Assembly (NCBI GenBank): GCA_023079485.1
Contig: CM041107.1
Coordinates: 5,290,657-5,354,656 of the forward strand
Origin: Archilochus colubris
Lineage: Eukaryota; Chordata; Aves; Apodiformes; Trochilidae
Direction: 5' to 3'
Length of the DNA stretch: 64,000 nt
Part shown: one piece after another, positions 1 through 10,785 of the stretch
How positions within the stretch are numbered: position 1 is the first letter of the stretch
How the letters are laid out: every line of letters begins with the position of its first letter
Made by a program: the position numbers and the translations under genes
The notes under the pieces: generated by a model
The model's database searches: none
Told to the model about the DNA's origin: nothing
Seen by the model: only the letters and a program-made list of their open reading frames with translations

Positions 1-1392
1 CAGAACTGTGGGTGGAAAAGAAAAGCTAATTTAACTGCAGAAGCCAGCCTGGAGAGGTGGCATCCCTGAGGTCTTTAAATCTCCTGAGGTTGCCAAGAGG
101 CTGAGGCTGATGTCCCAGTGGAGAACATGGGGCAGATGGGAGTTAGGGAGCTTGGAATGGAGGAGGTGCCTTGGCTGAGGGCCTGGCTGGGAAGGGTGCT
201 TCAGCGTGGGAGCTGAGTCAGAGAAGATAAATCCTCATTATCTGGGCTCTTAACACAAAAAGGGTTTTGGTTCATGCTCCCCGTGGGAGCAGCTGTCATT
301 TCCTGGGTGTCAGCACAAAATCCTCCACCAACTGTGCTTTGCTCTCAGGTGGTAGGATGCACCCTGTGCTAAATTAAAATGCAGCGTGATTGAAATCTCT
401 GGATTGAAGAAAAGATTTCCCCCCAGGAGCAGATTGCAGGAGGAGCCCTGGGAAATGCAAGGGGCTGCTGCTTGCCAAGCCTTGCCAGCTGGAGGGGAGC
501 TGGGTGTCAGGGGTGTCACAAGTCCTCCAGAGCCAGCCAGAGCTTTCACCTAGGCTGTCAGAGGATTCTCCTGTTTTAACTCCACTTATTTGTTTCATCT
601 TCTGCTTCTGCCCTCCTGACTTCCAGTCTGGGAGGCCCTGCAGAGCCCCAGGAATGCCCCATCCTTATGGTTGGAGATGGTCTGGTGCTTGTCCTGCTCA
701 TCAAGCATCTGAAAAGGGGTGAATGAAGCCCTCCAGAGCTGGGGATCCCCCATCTCCATCTGATCCCCTCTATCTCCTCTGCTTCCTGCTCCTCACACAC
801 GTGCCTGGATCCCTGAGGTCCATCTGGAGTGTGTGACCCATGGTTTCATCCCATCGGGTGCTCCTGAGGACTTCAAAGCAAGAGCCTGACATCATCCTGG
901 CTAAACCCTGGCTTCGTTTAGCTGTGTGGATGTAATCCTCCTCCTTGGAGCCTGCTAACCAGATTAGGTTTCAAAACTAACCAGATTACCAGGGTATTAA
1001 GGGGCACTTCCACCCCTCCTGCCTCCAGGGGTGGCAGCTTCCCCTCAGCCTCCTGATTGACACTGAACACAACAAAACACATCCCCTGGGACCATCTGCA
1101 TGACAAGGGCATTGTTGGAGAAGCCTTGGAGAGGCTCAGGGGTCTGGGGGCAGGTTTGGGGAGATAGATGCTGTGAGTTAGGGGAAACCATGTCAGTGGA
1201 GCTGCCTCGGGTGGGATGGAGTCAGAGCAGGAGGAGAGAGCAGAACCATCCGTCTTGAAGCAGCAGGAAAGGGTTTTCCTCTCTTCTTCTGTTATGTGAC
1301 CAACCTCTCTTCTCCTCCATCAGAGCTCCAGTGGGTGCAAACAAGGGCAGCCCCTGGGTTGAAGCTGATGCAGTTTGTTTTTCTAGTTGCAG
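1..1392 (+). other. PTPRU: PTPRU intron (3' part)
   Basis: Non-coding sequence upstream of the first coding exon in the window. It ends in a T-rich stretch followed by two possible acceptors, an AG at 1385-1386 and an AG at 1391-1392. The two differ by two codons (Leu-Gln) and keep the same frame; the downstream one is used here. No repeat family was recognised in this stretch, and the short reading frames in it resemble no known protein. Confidence 0.75.
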
Positions 1393-1544
1393 GAGGGGCA
1401 CCTGATGGTCCGGCACTTCCAGTACCTGCGGTGGTCGGCTTATCGAGACACCCCAGACTCCAAGAAATCCTTCCTGCACCTCCTGGCCCAAGTGGAGAGG
1501 TGGCAGAAGGAGAGTGGTGATGGCAGGACCGTGGTGCACTGCCT
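1393..1544 (+). CDS. PTPRU: PTPRU coding exon, D2 phosphatase domain (third-last exon)
   Basis: PTPRU is a single-pass receptor-type tyrosine phosphatase of the R2B (MAM-domain) class, related to PTPRK, PTPRM and PTPRT, and acts at cell-cell contacts. This exon encodes part of the second (D2) cytoplasmic phosphatase domain. It starts [20 protein letters not shown], runs through a serine/lysine-rich turn and ends at GRTVVHC plus two bases of a Leu codon (donor gtgagt at 1545). The wording [20 protein letters not shown] points to PTPRU; its paralogues have different residues here. The WPD-loop position reads W-S-A-Y-R-D-T-P, so the general-acid Asp of an active phosphatase is not in its usual place, as expected for an inactive D2. 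The start could be 1387 if the upstream acceptor is used. Confidence 0.92.
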
Positions 1545-2630
1545 GTGAGTCTCAATGGGAGAGGAGCAGGCTCTGGGGTAGGGGGGGGAAATGCCACCAG
1601 CTCATTTGTCCACAGTTTTGGCTGGAAATCCTCTAAATGACCCTTCTTTGGGGTGACTTGGTGCCCAGATGGTGCTGCCTCTCCCACAACACCAGTTTTG
1701 GGGGAGGCACCTTGTGGTCACCATGTCAAACCTCCTCCATGAGGTGGATGCTCAGTGGGAGGGACACTGGGGGTGCAGTGAGGCTCAGCAGAGGTCCCAG
1801 TTCTGTCACCACATCCTGTGTGTGGAACAGGCTCCAAAGGGACATGGCAGGAGCTGTGCAGCTCCCATCAGCTGCTTCTCATGGAGGTGGACACACTCTC
1901 CATCCCCCTCTTCCTTCACACAAACACCCACAACACGTTCCTGGGGTGGGATCTGGCATGCTGGCAGATTGCTGGAGACAGCAGGAGAGCCTTTAATCAA
2001 AAATTAATTACAGCCTCGTCCATCTTCATTAGCTGAAGGATAATTTGAGAACATGCTTTATCAAACATGGGCATTGTGGGCTCTTTTCCTTTCCCTGCTG
2101 GGATCAGCTGTGATGGTGGTGTGGGATGGTTTCAGCCTAGGGTGGAGGGACATAGCCAGGAATGTCCCATCCTGGTGGTTGGAGATGGTCTAGTGCTTGC
2201 AGAACTCCAGGAATAGCCCATCCTGACCTCTGTGCTGGGTGGAACATGGGATGGTTCCTCTGCCCAGTGCTACCCAAGAGGTCATTGGCCCAGAGTCACC
2301 CTGCAGATGGGAGGAGAGAGGCAGACAGACAAAGGGGATGTCCCCAGGTCCATGGCAGGGCTGGAAACTGATCCCCTGTGTTTCAGATCCAGCCCCAATG
2401 GTCCTTGAAGGTGTTTTCTTCCTTGGCTGTGGCTTCTTGAGGACCAGAGGGCAGGATCACACCTTGCCACCATGCTGGGTCTGCTTCAGTTCCCGTGGTT
2501 TGGGGGGAGCTGTGGGTTTGATCCTGTGCTCTGGGACATCTCCTGGGATGCAGAGAGAGAAAAACCAGGGGAATAGGAGGATGCTCTCCTGCCACTTTCT
2601 TACTCCTGACACTTGTGTTTCTCCCACTAG
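1545..2630 (+). other. PTPRU: PTPRU intron
   Basis: Intron of 1,086 bp with a gtgagt donor and a pyrimidine-rich ctcccactag acceptor. It splits a Leu codon after its second base; the G at 2631 completes the codon. No repeat element was recognised in it. Confidence 0.9.
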
Positions 2631-2766
2631 GAACGGAGGTGGCCGGAGTGGCACCTTCTGTGCCTCCACCATGATCCTGGAGATGATCAAATGTCACAAC
2701 ATGGCAGATGTTTTCTATGCTGCAAAGACCCTCCGAAACTACAAACCAAATATGGTGGAGACCTTG
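2631..2766 (+). CDS. PTPRU: PTPRU coding exon, D2 P-loop (second-last exon)
   Basis: A 136-bp exon that continues the frame from the previous one and joins HC to L-N-G-G-G-R-S-G, giving the D2 signature loop. Active phosphatases have HCxAGxGRT/S there. The cysteine and arginine are kept, but the loop is Asn-Gly-Gly-Gly-Arg-Ser-Gly, the form typical of R2B D2 domains and considered non-catalytic. The exon continues [20 protein letters not shown] and then [18 protein letters not shown], the helix region after the loop, and ends at a gtaagc donor in phase 0. Family knowledge: D2 domains in this class serve mainly in regulation and scaffolding, and PTPRU as a whole has been described as a pseudophosphatase. 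No frameshift or stop is present. Confidence 0.95.
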
Positions 2767-4946
2767 GTAAGCACCAACCACCCACCAGCAGCTGCCCTGG
2801 CAAAGGAGGGGAGGTGCTGGGGGGATGCTCAGCTCCTGAAAAACCTTTCCCATCCCACATCCTGCTTGGCACGATGGAGACCCTGCTGCAGAACGTGTCT
2901 GGGGAAGCATGGTGAGCTGGAGGGACAGTGCTGAGACAGCTCTGAAAAGCAGCCTCAGGCTTGCCTTCATCTCACTGTGCCAGTGTGCCCTTGGCATCAG
3001 TGCTGGGCTTGTCAGAAATCCTTCCCAGGAGTGGTAAGGCAGGTTTGACATTAATTCATGGGATGTAATTGCAGTTCTTCAGAGGGTTTGCAGTGCCTGG
3101 AGCAGCTTTGAGGTGGAGTCAAAGTCCTGTTGGAAACCTCCAAGGGAACTGTGTTTTGAGTGGAATTAATTGGTGGATAAGCTGCTGGGGGCAGTGGTGG
3201 AGCCACGTTTCCTGATGTGGGAGGCTGGAAAAGTCTCTGCCCTGTTTCAGACCCTGGAGAACAGGGTGGGGATGGAGCAGGCACGTGTCCCTCCCCCTGG
3301 TGAAGGAGTCCAGGTGCCTGATAATATTTAAAAAGCAAGTGAGCTGGAAATGTTTACCCCGTTTGGATTATAAAACCCCTCAATTGCAAAATGAAATGGT
3401 TTCAAGGAGGGGATGTGATTTGCATTAGGGATGAAAGTGGAGGAGAAGGTGAGGGAGGGGACAGGGAGCAGAGAGAGGGATGCAGCTAATGGAGGGATGA
3501 TGTGACGAGCATGAAGCCACCAGACCCATTGGGCTAAATTGCAAAGGTATTAAAAAAGGCAAAAAAAAAGCAACATTTCACATCAGGACACAAACATCCT
3601 CCGGCCTCAGATGAACCTAAAGTGTCTATTCTGGGAGTCCCAATCTACTGGAGTCACTGGGAGGCTGGAGCCTTGCCCAGTGTAAAGAGCCACAGCCCAG
3701 TGGAGAGCAGCCGGCGTGAGGCAGTTCCCTGCTGCCCCTGCATCTTCCCCTCTGTTTGCCTGGGGGGGTTATTTTTATATGATGATAAATGGAAAGCAAT
3801 CCCTTTTCTTAATCCAAAAAGCATTACATGCTTTTCATCTAAGCTGTTGCAGCTTTGAAGCCCTTCTCCCCCCTGCTGCCAGCTCCCCCCTGGGGTCCCC
3901 GAGCAGCTGCCCACCCCCGTGGGGGACAGCAGGAATTCTGTGCTGGTGCTCAGGCTGCTGATGAGGATTTTGGGTGATGAGCTCTCTCTCCTTTCTCTCC
4001 CTGTCTCACTCAGGATGCTTCCATGATTCAAGGTCAGGTTGGATGGGGCTTGGAGCAACCTGGGCTGGTGGGAAGTGTCCCTGCCCATGGCAGGGGGGTT
4101 GAAACTGGATGAGCTTGAAGGTCTCTTCCAACCCAAACCATTCTGTGTTTCTGTGGTGTCCCAGTGCTCACAGCACCATCAGAAACCTGATTTTTGTGGT
4201 TTTTTTTTTTCACCACTCTGGCTGGTTTTATCTGTCAGATGCTTGGAGGAAAATCATCTCCTGGGAATGGGCACTTCCAAGGTGTGAGCTCCTCCTGTGT
4301 AGTTTTCTGTGCTGTGAGATGCACAAGGACAGGGAAGTACAAGAGCAGGTGACATGAAGAGGAACAAGGATGGACAAGGCAGCCTTTGCAAGCCCAGTTT
4401 CAGTGATTTTTTTTCTATAAACCCAGGAGTCAGCCATGCTGTGCTTTGCCTTCCTGCAGCTGGACAGGAGCAAAGTGTGGGAGGGTGCAGATCCCATCTG
4501 TAGCTATCTCAGGAAGGGGAAGGGATGAGACAATGAACCTGGTCCTGCTACAGGCTGGGAGAAGAGCTTTCCCACCCACACCCTTGGCTGCAGCCTGGCC
4601 ATTGCAGGTGGGTCAGACTTTGACCTGAGCACCAAAAGTATTCGATTGGCATTAAATGTTGGATTTTTCCAGAAGTCAGAGCTCCTGGGAGTTCTGTTCA
4701 TTCCTCTCCCCCTACACAAACCAAACTCCCGGACTGGGAGGGCTGGAAAATGGCATTTTTGTATCTACAGCAGGAGGATTTGTGGTGAGGAATGTCCTGG
4801 CAGCCAGGACTGGGTCTCTCCAGACAGGAGATGCAGCCGAAGCCACAAGAGTTGCCTGGACACGCTCCCCCTGCCTTGATCAGGGATAGCTTTGGGAAGC
4901 AGTTTACTTGGGATCATAACATCTTTCTTCTCCTCTCTCCAACCAG
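2767..4946 (+). other. PTPRU: PTPRU last intron
   Basis: Intron of 2,180 bp, from the gtaagc donor to a ctctccaaccag acceptor. It carries a plus-oriented CR1 3' fragment near 4022-4172 and a short A/T-rich block near 3540-3580. The longer reading frames that cross it are chance frames. Confidence 0.9.
4022..4172 (+). mobile_element. CR1 LINE 3' fragment (intronic)
   Basis: Degraded CR1 3' end in the last PTPRU intron. It shows the usual run: GGTTGGATGGGGCTTGGAGC, a GGTCCCTGCCCATGGCAG-like stretch, GATGAGCTTGAAGG, and a CTTCCAACCCAAACCATTCT tail. It is 5'-truncated and non-coding. Confidence 0.85.
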
Positions 4947-5009
4947 GAGCAGTATCATTTCTGCTATGACATAGCACTGGAATATCTGGAGTCCCTGGAG
5001 ACCAGATAG
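4947..5009 (+). CDS. PTPRU: PTPRU terminal coding exon and stop
   Basis: The last coding exon supplies 20 residues, EQYHFCYDIALEYLESLETR, then TAG at 5007-5009. The QYHFCYD(V/I)ALEYLE tail is the conserved end of R2B D2 domains, and the final LE(S/T)R matches the C-terminus expected of PTPRU. The splice phase (0) agrees with the preceding exon. The three exons together give about 117 residues of the C-terminal D2 domain, all intact, so the gene appears functional. Its extracellular, transmembrane and D1 parts lie before position 1. Confidence 0.95.
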   Translation, partial: EQYHFCYDIALEYLESLETR

Positions 5010-6419
5010 CACCTGGAGGAGGTGCCAGGAGGGCTTGCCAAGGGCTCTGCCAACCGCGCCTTTCGCGCTCGGACGTTGCGTTCGTGCTGAAGGTGAGGAG
5101 GGGAAACAGCGAAGGACCCGAGGAGGAAACCCATCAGATGAGGAAAAAGGAAAGGACGTGGGGATGTGGTGACCACTCCCCATCTTTCACCCTCCACTCT
5201 CCATCTTCCCACCCCAAACGTGTCCCCGTGGCCCAAGGTCGGATGCCGCAACTCGTCCCGTCCCTGCGTCGCGGCGGTGGGGTCGGTGTCTGCAGGATGT
5301 GGCCCTGTGGTGCTTCCTGGGCATCTCCAAAGCAGTTGGAGAGGAGGCCAGGGAGGGGAGGAGCTGAACAGAAGGAGCCAAGGCCGTTTCCCAGCAGAGA
5401 AGGATGGATATTTGGAGAAGAGATCTTCTTTTTTAATTGCCCGTGGAGTTGAAGCTGCTCTTCTGAGGAGCCCAGATGGCTGCTGGCAGGTTTTGCCCTT
5501 GATGGGGGACGTGCTCTGAGCCAGAGCAAAGGTTCTGAAAGGAGCTCTTCAGTTTCTGCCTCTTTGCATCATGAGTTCAATCTTCATTTTCTTTAGTTCT
5601 GTGAGTTGCAGCCCTTTGTATATCCAGCCCTGGACAGAAGCAGGGATGTGGAATGGTGGTGGGAGGTGGAAGGTGCTGAGCATGGCCATGTTCCTCTGCA
5701 GGGAACAACTCTGCAGGCATTTCTGCAAAGCTTTTCAAGTAGTGGTCTTCCTCCATCTCTACGTTGTCTTCTTCATTTGTAGCAATTAATTCCTGCTGGG
5801 CTGACCCACAGACACCAGCCCTGGGGCTGGTTTTAAGCCTTCCCTTGTGAGTCCCTATGTGTGAGCCACCTTTGGTAGCCAGAAACCCTCAAAGTTTGGG
5901 TCCATCCCTTGTGCCTCCTGGGTGGCTCACTCAGGCAGTTGTCCATTGATGCAGCTTGGCTTTTGCTGGGCTTGGTGAGGTTTGGTGGTGGGGTTGGTGT
6001 GGGGTGAGCCCTGAGCCATGGCAGGGCTGTGGGGCTGGGCAAGGGGAGGTCCCCACCCCCCTGGTGCCACTTGGGACAAGTGTATGGGGACAGGGATTGA
6101 AGGTGCCTGGTACTTCTTGGCTTCGTCCTGCTCTGGTGGGGTGTGAGATGTCACTTTTGTTCTGATCTTGTGGTAATTCCAGGGGTTTCTGCTCTAAGGG
6201 GGAGAGCCTGGCTGTAAGGAAGCTGTAGTCAGGGTTTTCATTCCCCCCAAATGTCCTCAAGGAGGTGCAACCAGAGGGCTGGCAGGGCTGGGATCTGCTG
6301 TAGGGACTTGAGGAACCAAGAGGAGGTTGCTTCTGTCTTCAGGGCTAGAAAGAACTCTTCACAGCCATTTTTTGGGATGAGAAACTGTCCTGCATAGGCT
6401 GGAGGTTGTCTGTGAGTAG

Positions 6420-6560
6420 CCCCATCCATCATGTGTCCCCCACATCCATCATGTGTCTTCCCATCCATCATCTGTCCCCCCCATCCATCATGCTCCCCTC
6501 ATCCATCATCTGTCCCCCCATCCATCATGCTCCCCTCATCCATCATGTCCCTCCTATTTT
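6420..6560 (+). repeat. Degenerate CCATCATG / TCCCC tandem repeat
   Basis: A run of imperfect units combining CATCCATCATGTGTC or CATCCATCATGCTC with C-rich spacers. It lies inside the probable PTPRU 3' UTR. Several frames stay open across it only because of the repetition. Confidence 0.75.
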
Positions 6561-7129
6561 CATGGTGTCCCCCCCATTCTTTGTGTCCCTTCCCATCACC
6601 CCTCCCATTCTTTGTCCCCACCATTCTCCCCATGGCAGGGGCAGCCTCTTGACTGCCCAGAGGTTGGAGATCCATAGCACAACCCCAAGCTTTGGAAGAT
6701 GCCATTTGGCCAAACCAATCTGCAGCACGAAGGCCCCAGAGCCCCAAGGGCTGAGTCCTGGATGAGCAAACCCAGGAGATGCTTCCATCCAACTTCCAAG
6801 GGTGGAGGAGAGCAACAAGATCAACCTCTGCCCCCTCCCCACCTTGGGGAATGTCCCACTCAGGGGTGGGGATGGGCATCTCAGCATCATCAGAAAGTTT
6901 TGCTTCCCTGGCTGCTCACCCAGTAACTCAGAGGGCCTGACAAGGGCTCTAAAACCTCATCCTGCTTTGTTTCCATCCCTGCTCCCTCCCCCTGCTCTGT
7001 GCCCACACTGTCTGTGTGACCAAATAGTCCTTTTACCCTCCCCAGAGTCTCCAGAATGGTCCAGTTACACCAGTACTGGGTAACACCAGTGACTGGTGAC
7101 ACCAACACTCCCAGTGAGTCTTGACCTGG

Positions 7130-7135
7130 AATAAA
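7130..7135 (+). promoter_or_regulatory. PTPRU: Poly(A) signal AATAAA (proximal)
   Basis: An AATAAA hexamer about 2.1 kb after the PTPRU stop, followed by a T/C-rich stretch. It could give a shorter transcript. Confidence 0.35.
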
Positions 7136-7691
7136 TCCCTGTCCTTTTCCCATTCCCATCTTTCCATAGACGTGTCCCCACTGTCCCAGGGTGCCTCAGG
7201 GAAGGTGCTGAGTGATGGGTGCAGAGAGGTCCCAGGGTGCAGAAATTGGTTGGTTTTGGATGAAAAGGGCTGAGCTGAACCTCTGAAATTCCCAAGGATG
7301 GGATGGTGGGGGTGTCAGTCAGCCCTGGGATGGGGGGGGATGGAGGGATGATCCTGCTTCATCCCAGACCTGCCAGGAGCCTGAGCCACCTCCATCCATC
7401 CTCACTTCAGCATCCTCCAGGGCTTCACAGGTAAAGTGTTGCTAGAAGGACAAATCATAAAAAAAAAAAAAAGAAAATTAGGACCCCATTTAGTCCTCAT
7501 GAGACAGCAGAGGCTGGAGGAGGTGTATATATGCTTTAAAAGTGAGATATTTTTCTTTTTATATCTCCTTGCTGGATGTCTCTGGGTTTTTAGGGCATCT
7601 CTTCTGGAAGGCCAGACTTTGAAATCAAAAGTGCTATAAAAACCAAGTGAGCTCCCAACTCCTACTGAGATGATGTGAGGCAAGGACATCC

Positions 7692-7699
7692 TGTACATA
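7692..7699 (+). promoter_or_regulatory. PTPRU: Pumilio response element TGTACATA
   Basis: An exact match to the Pumilio consensus UGUANAUA in the AT-rich distal part of the probable PTPRU 3' UTR. Such elements bind PUM1/PUM2 and reduce mRNA stability or translation. Binding here is inferred from the motif alone. Confidence 0.45.
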
Positions 7700-7811
7700 G
7701 AAATATATATAGAAATATCTCTATAAAAATATAAATACTGTTCTTAAGATGGATAATGTTTCTTGGTATTACAGACTGGAGTGGTGCTTTTTTGTTCCTT
7801 TCTTTCTTTTT

Positions 7812-7817
7812 AATAAA
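7812..7817 (+). promoter_or_regulatory. PTPRU: Poly(A) signal AATAAA (middle)
   Basis: AATAAA directly after a long T/C tract and followed by an (AC)n stretch. It is a possible intermediate 3' end of PTPRU. Confidence 0.35.
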
Positions 7818-8124
7818 AACAACACACACACAAATGAAAACCCAAGAAAACACCAAATTGGAACAGTTTGGGCTATATGCAAAAAAAGTGACCCCAAAAG
7901 GGACTGGTACCACGAGGCTGCTCCACCATGGAGAGGGAAAGTGTGCTGGGACTGAAGGAGGGATGGGAAGGAGGGAGACATCTGATGGGGATTGTTCCAC
8001 ACACATCCAGCTGTTGTGAACTGGTTTGGCTTTGGTTTATTTTTTGTTTCGTTTTGGGTTTTTTTTTTTAATTTTATTATGATTATTTTTGGCTTTCTTT
8101 CCTTTTAAGAAAATCAGCTGCATA

Positions 8125-8130
8125 AATAAA
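8125..8130 (+). promoter_or_regulatory. PTPRU: Poly(A) signal AATAAA (distal, preferred)
   Basis: AATAAA with a GT-rich downstream element (TTTGTGATGG... then GGGTTTCTTTGG) 10-45 bases later. It is the best match to a full polyadenylation site and marks where the AT-rich UTR-like sequence ends. Confidence 0.5.
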
Positions 8131-8784
8131 TGTTCCAAATTTGTGATGGCCTCTGGGTTTCTTTGGCTGGCTCTAGAGCAGGAGCTGTAACAAAGGGAGC
8201 CCTAATGCAGTCCCCACCAGGTAGGTTGTAGAAAACCCCTCTCTTCTCAGCTGTAATTTGCTTTTTCAAGGGTATTTTGGGGGATGCAGAGGAGATGGGG
8301 TTGCCTGCTGCCTTCAGAGCTTTGCTGTCTGTGGTGTCCTCCTAACAACATCTTGGTCTGGGTAAGAATTGGAGGTTGGATACCCACAAAAGTCCTTCTT
8401 GGATTGTCCCAAAAAGGCCACCAGGACCTTGGCTGGTGTCAGCACTGGGGTGGCCAGCACAGGGCAGGGATTGTCCCCCCTGGGCTGGGCACTGCTGAGG
8501 CTGCACCTCCAATCCTGGGGTCAGGTTTTGGGTGTGAAATGAGACATTGAGGGGATGGAGGGTGTCCAGGGAAGGGGAATGGAGCTGGGGAAGGGGCTGG
8601 AGAGCAAGGAGAAGGGGATGGAGAGTAAGGAGAGGGTTTGGAGAAGTTGTGAGGAGCATCTGAGGGTCCTGGGGTGTTAATCCTGGGGCAGAGGGTTGTT
8701 ACTCATGGCTTCTCTGTGACCTTTGATGAATTATTAAGAAGTTCTACTGAACATTTGTTTCATTTTTCCCCATAAACTTTCCCC

Positions 8785-9155
8785 AAGAAAAGGAGGCTGA
8801 GGGGAGACCTTGTGGCTCTCTGCAACCCCCTGAGAGGAGGTTGGAGCCAGGGGGGGTCGGGCTCTGCTCCCAAGGAACAAGGGATGGGACAAGAGGAACT
8901 TTTAGCCTCATGTTGTGCCAGGGGAGGTTTAGGTTGGAGCTGGGGAAGAATTTCTCCCTGGAAAGGGTTGTCAGGGCCTGGCCCAGGCTGCCCAGGGCAG
9001 GGCTGGAGTCCCCATCATCCCTGGAGGGGTTTCAGAGCCCTGGGGATGCGGGGATGAGGGACATGGGGTGGGGGTGGCCTGGGCAGTGTTGGGGGAAGGG
9101 TTGGGCTTGATAGTTTTAAAGGTTTTTCCCAACCAAAACCATTCTTTGAGTTTAT
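8785..9155 (+). mobile_element. CR1 LINE 3' end
   Basis: A 5'-truncated CR1 running from AAGGAGGCTGAGGGGAGACC through AGGTTGGAGCTGGGGAAGAA, CCAGGCTGCCCAGGGCAGGG and CATCATCCCTGGAGGGGTTT to a TTTTTCCCAACCAAAACCAT tail. It is the same subfamily as the copy at 49795. Confidence 0.92.
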
Positions 9156-9280
9156 AACTTCTGATAGAATTTTTCCATTGCTGCAAAAGGTGCAGAGGAA
9201 GAGGAAACTTCCAGTGCATTTCCCAGCTGGAAAATGAAACCCAATTGTTAAGAAAAACCTGGAACAGAAAGCTGCTGTGT

Positions 9281-9480
9281 TGTCTTCAGCCATTTATTTA
9301 TTACAAAAGCAGCCTTGGGTTTAATGTCTTGTGATATTAAGCATTTCCAGTAACACTTGAGCCTGAACTGAATGGAGACCAAGGAAGGAAAAATCTAATT
9401 GACTTGTCAGGACTGTTTCATCTTTCATTAAGGTTCCTAAAGAAGGCAGTAATTACATTTTACCAATAAATAGTGAGAAG
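9281..9480. promoter_or_regulatory. AT-rich block, candidate conserved non-coding element
   Basis: About 200 bases without recognisable repeat, rich in homeobox-like words (ATTTATTTATTA, CTAATTGACTTG, CATTAAGG, AGTAATTACATT). It contrasts with the CR1-rich flanks. Conservation cannot be tested here, so the call is by composition only. Confidence 0.25.
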
Positions 9481-10419
9481 GGGGACAATGCAAATTAAAA
9501 TCAAGAACTGGTACAAAGCCTCAGGGCTGTGGGGTCAGCTCTTGGCTTTAGGGGGGAGCTGGGTGTCCCCAAGCCCCATGTGGTGTGGGGCTGGTCTGAA
9601 CCTCCTGTGGGGTGGGGGATTTGGGGCTCTTTGGGGACATTGGGAAGGGGCTCCACACACACCAGAGCTGCAGTCCCCATTCCATCAGCTTGTCCCTGTT
9701 CCTTCCCCTTCCCAGGTCTGGTGGTGATTTCTCTGCAAAAAAAACCCCAAAACCCAAACAAACCCAAACCAGCTTTGACACCAAACCAAGCTGGAAAGCT
9801 CAGTCTCTCAATAAGGAGTGAAAGGAGCTTGCTGCAAGGTTCCTGCTGCGTGGACCTGAGTCCAGGGGTGGCCACCAGCTTGGTGGCTTCTCCATTCAAA
9901 GCCACCTTGAGTGTCCTTGCTGCCAGGTCCTGCTGGAGCTGGAGCCTCTGCTCTTCCCAAGCCCTATTGCAGCCACAGCTTGCTGGGCACTGGCTCTCAC
10001 CAGCTCTGATGATGGAAAAAATCCTTTTCCCTGGGTTTTATGGATGCCAGCAGCTGGGCTGGGATGAAGAAAGAAGCAGCAGCTCCCTGGGGATTGGTGA
10101 GTGACCTCTGCTCTGCCCCATGAAGGTGACAAAGCAGCCCCTTCCCTTGGGGACAAGGGGGGCTGTGGGCTTTGGTGGCTCTCTGGGAAGTGGGTGGCAT
10201 CACTTCCCTTCCTTCCTTCATCCCTGCAACATCTGGAAGTGGCTTGGACAACCCAGGAGCACCAGCAGGGAACCAGCAGCATCCTGGGGCGGGACCAGCG
10301 CTCTGGAGGTGACACTGAGGGATGGATATGGGCTTGTGAGTGGCTGCCAAACACTGGAGCAGCTTCTGCCACCCCCAGAAGGTAGGAGAGGGTGCAGGCA
10401 GCTGCACCATGGCCTCTGG
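9481..10419. other. Intergenic, no gene seen
   Basis: Unique-looking sequence with no splice-bounded or protein-like reading frame and no recognised repeat. The open frames covering 9529-10104 and 9997-10824 have no domain features, and the second runs antisense through a CR1. Confidence 0.6.
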
Positions 10420-10785
10420 AGCCAGACTGGAGAGGAGAAGGATCCAGGTAGACCTTAGAGCACCTTCCAGTGCCTTAAGGGGCCCCAGGAAAGCTGGGGA
10501 GGGACTTGGGACAAGGGGCTGGAGGGATGGGATGGGGGGGGATGGATTTAAACTGGCAGAGGGGAGACTGAGGTTGGAGATGAGGCAAAAATTGTTTGGG
10601 GTGAGGGTGCTGAGCCCCAGGTTCCCCCAGAAGCTGTGGCTGCCCCATCCCTGGCAGTGTCCAAGGTTGGATGGGGCTTGGAGCACCCTGGGCTGGGGGA
10701 GGTGTCCCTGCCCATGGGACTGGGATGAGATGAGCTTTAAGGTTCCTTCCAACCCAAAGCATTTTGTGATTTTATGATGGAGGAG
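10420..10785 (+). mobile_element. CR1 LINE 3' end
   Basis: A 5'-truncated CR1 of the commonest subfamily in this window, with AAGCTGGGGAGGGACTTGGG, GGGTGAGGGTGCTGAGCCCC, a CCATCCCTGGCAGTGTCCAA stretch, and a tail CCTTCCAACCCAAAGCATTT. Confidence 0.93.

Larger units (their letters stand above)
5010..8150 (+). other. PTPRU: PTPRU 3' UTR (probable extent)
   Basis: The UTR follows the stop at 5009. Its first 280 bases are rich in CpG (about 22 CpGs between 5053 and 5286), which stands out from the CpG-poor surroundings. AATAAA hexamers occur at 7130, 7812 and 8125. The last 750 bases are AT-rich, include a Pumilio-type element, and end with AATAAA followed by a GT-rich stretch, a typical 3' end. 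The end point is inferred; transcripts could stop at any of the three signals. An AAG/gtgagg match at 5091-5098 could be a donor for a UTR intron. Confidence 0.6.

Noticed and set aside
1387..1392. Two extra codons (Leu-Gln) at the start of the first exon
   Set aside because: The upstream acceptor is also in frame and possible. The downstream AG was preferred, and the choice cannot be settled without a transcript.
2239..2934. 231-codon plus-strand frame across a PTPRU exon
   Set aside because: It is in a different frame from, or reads through, the splice sites of the real exon 2631-2766. The sequence outside the exon is intronic.
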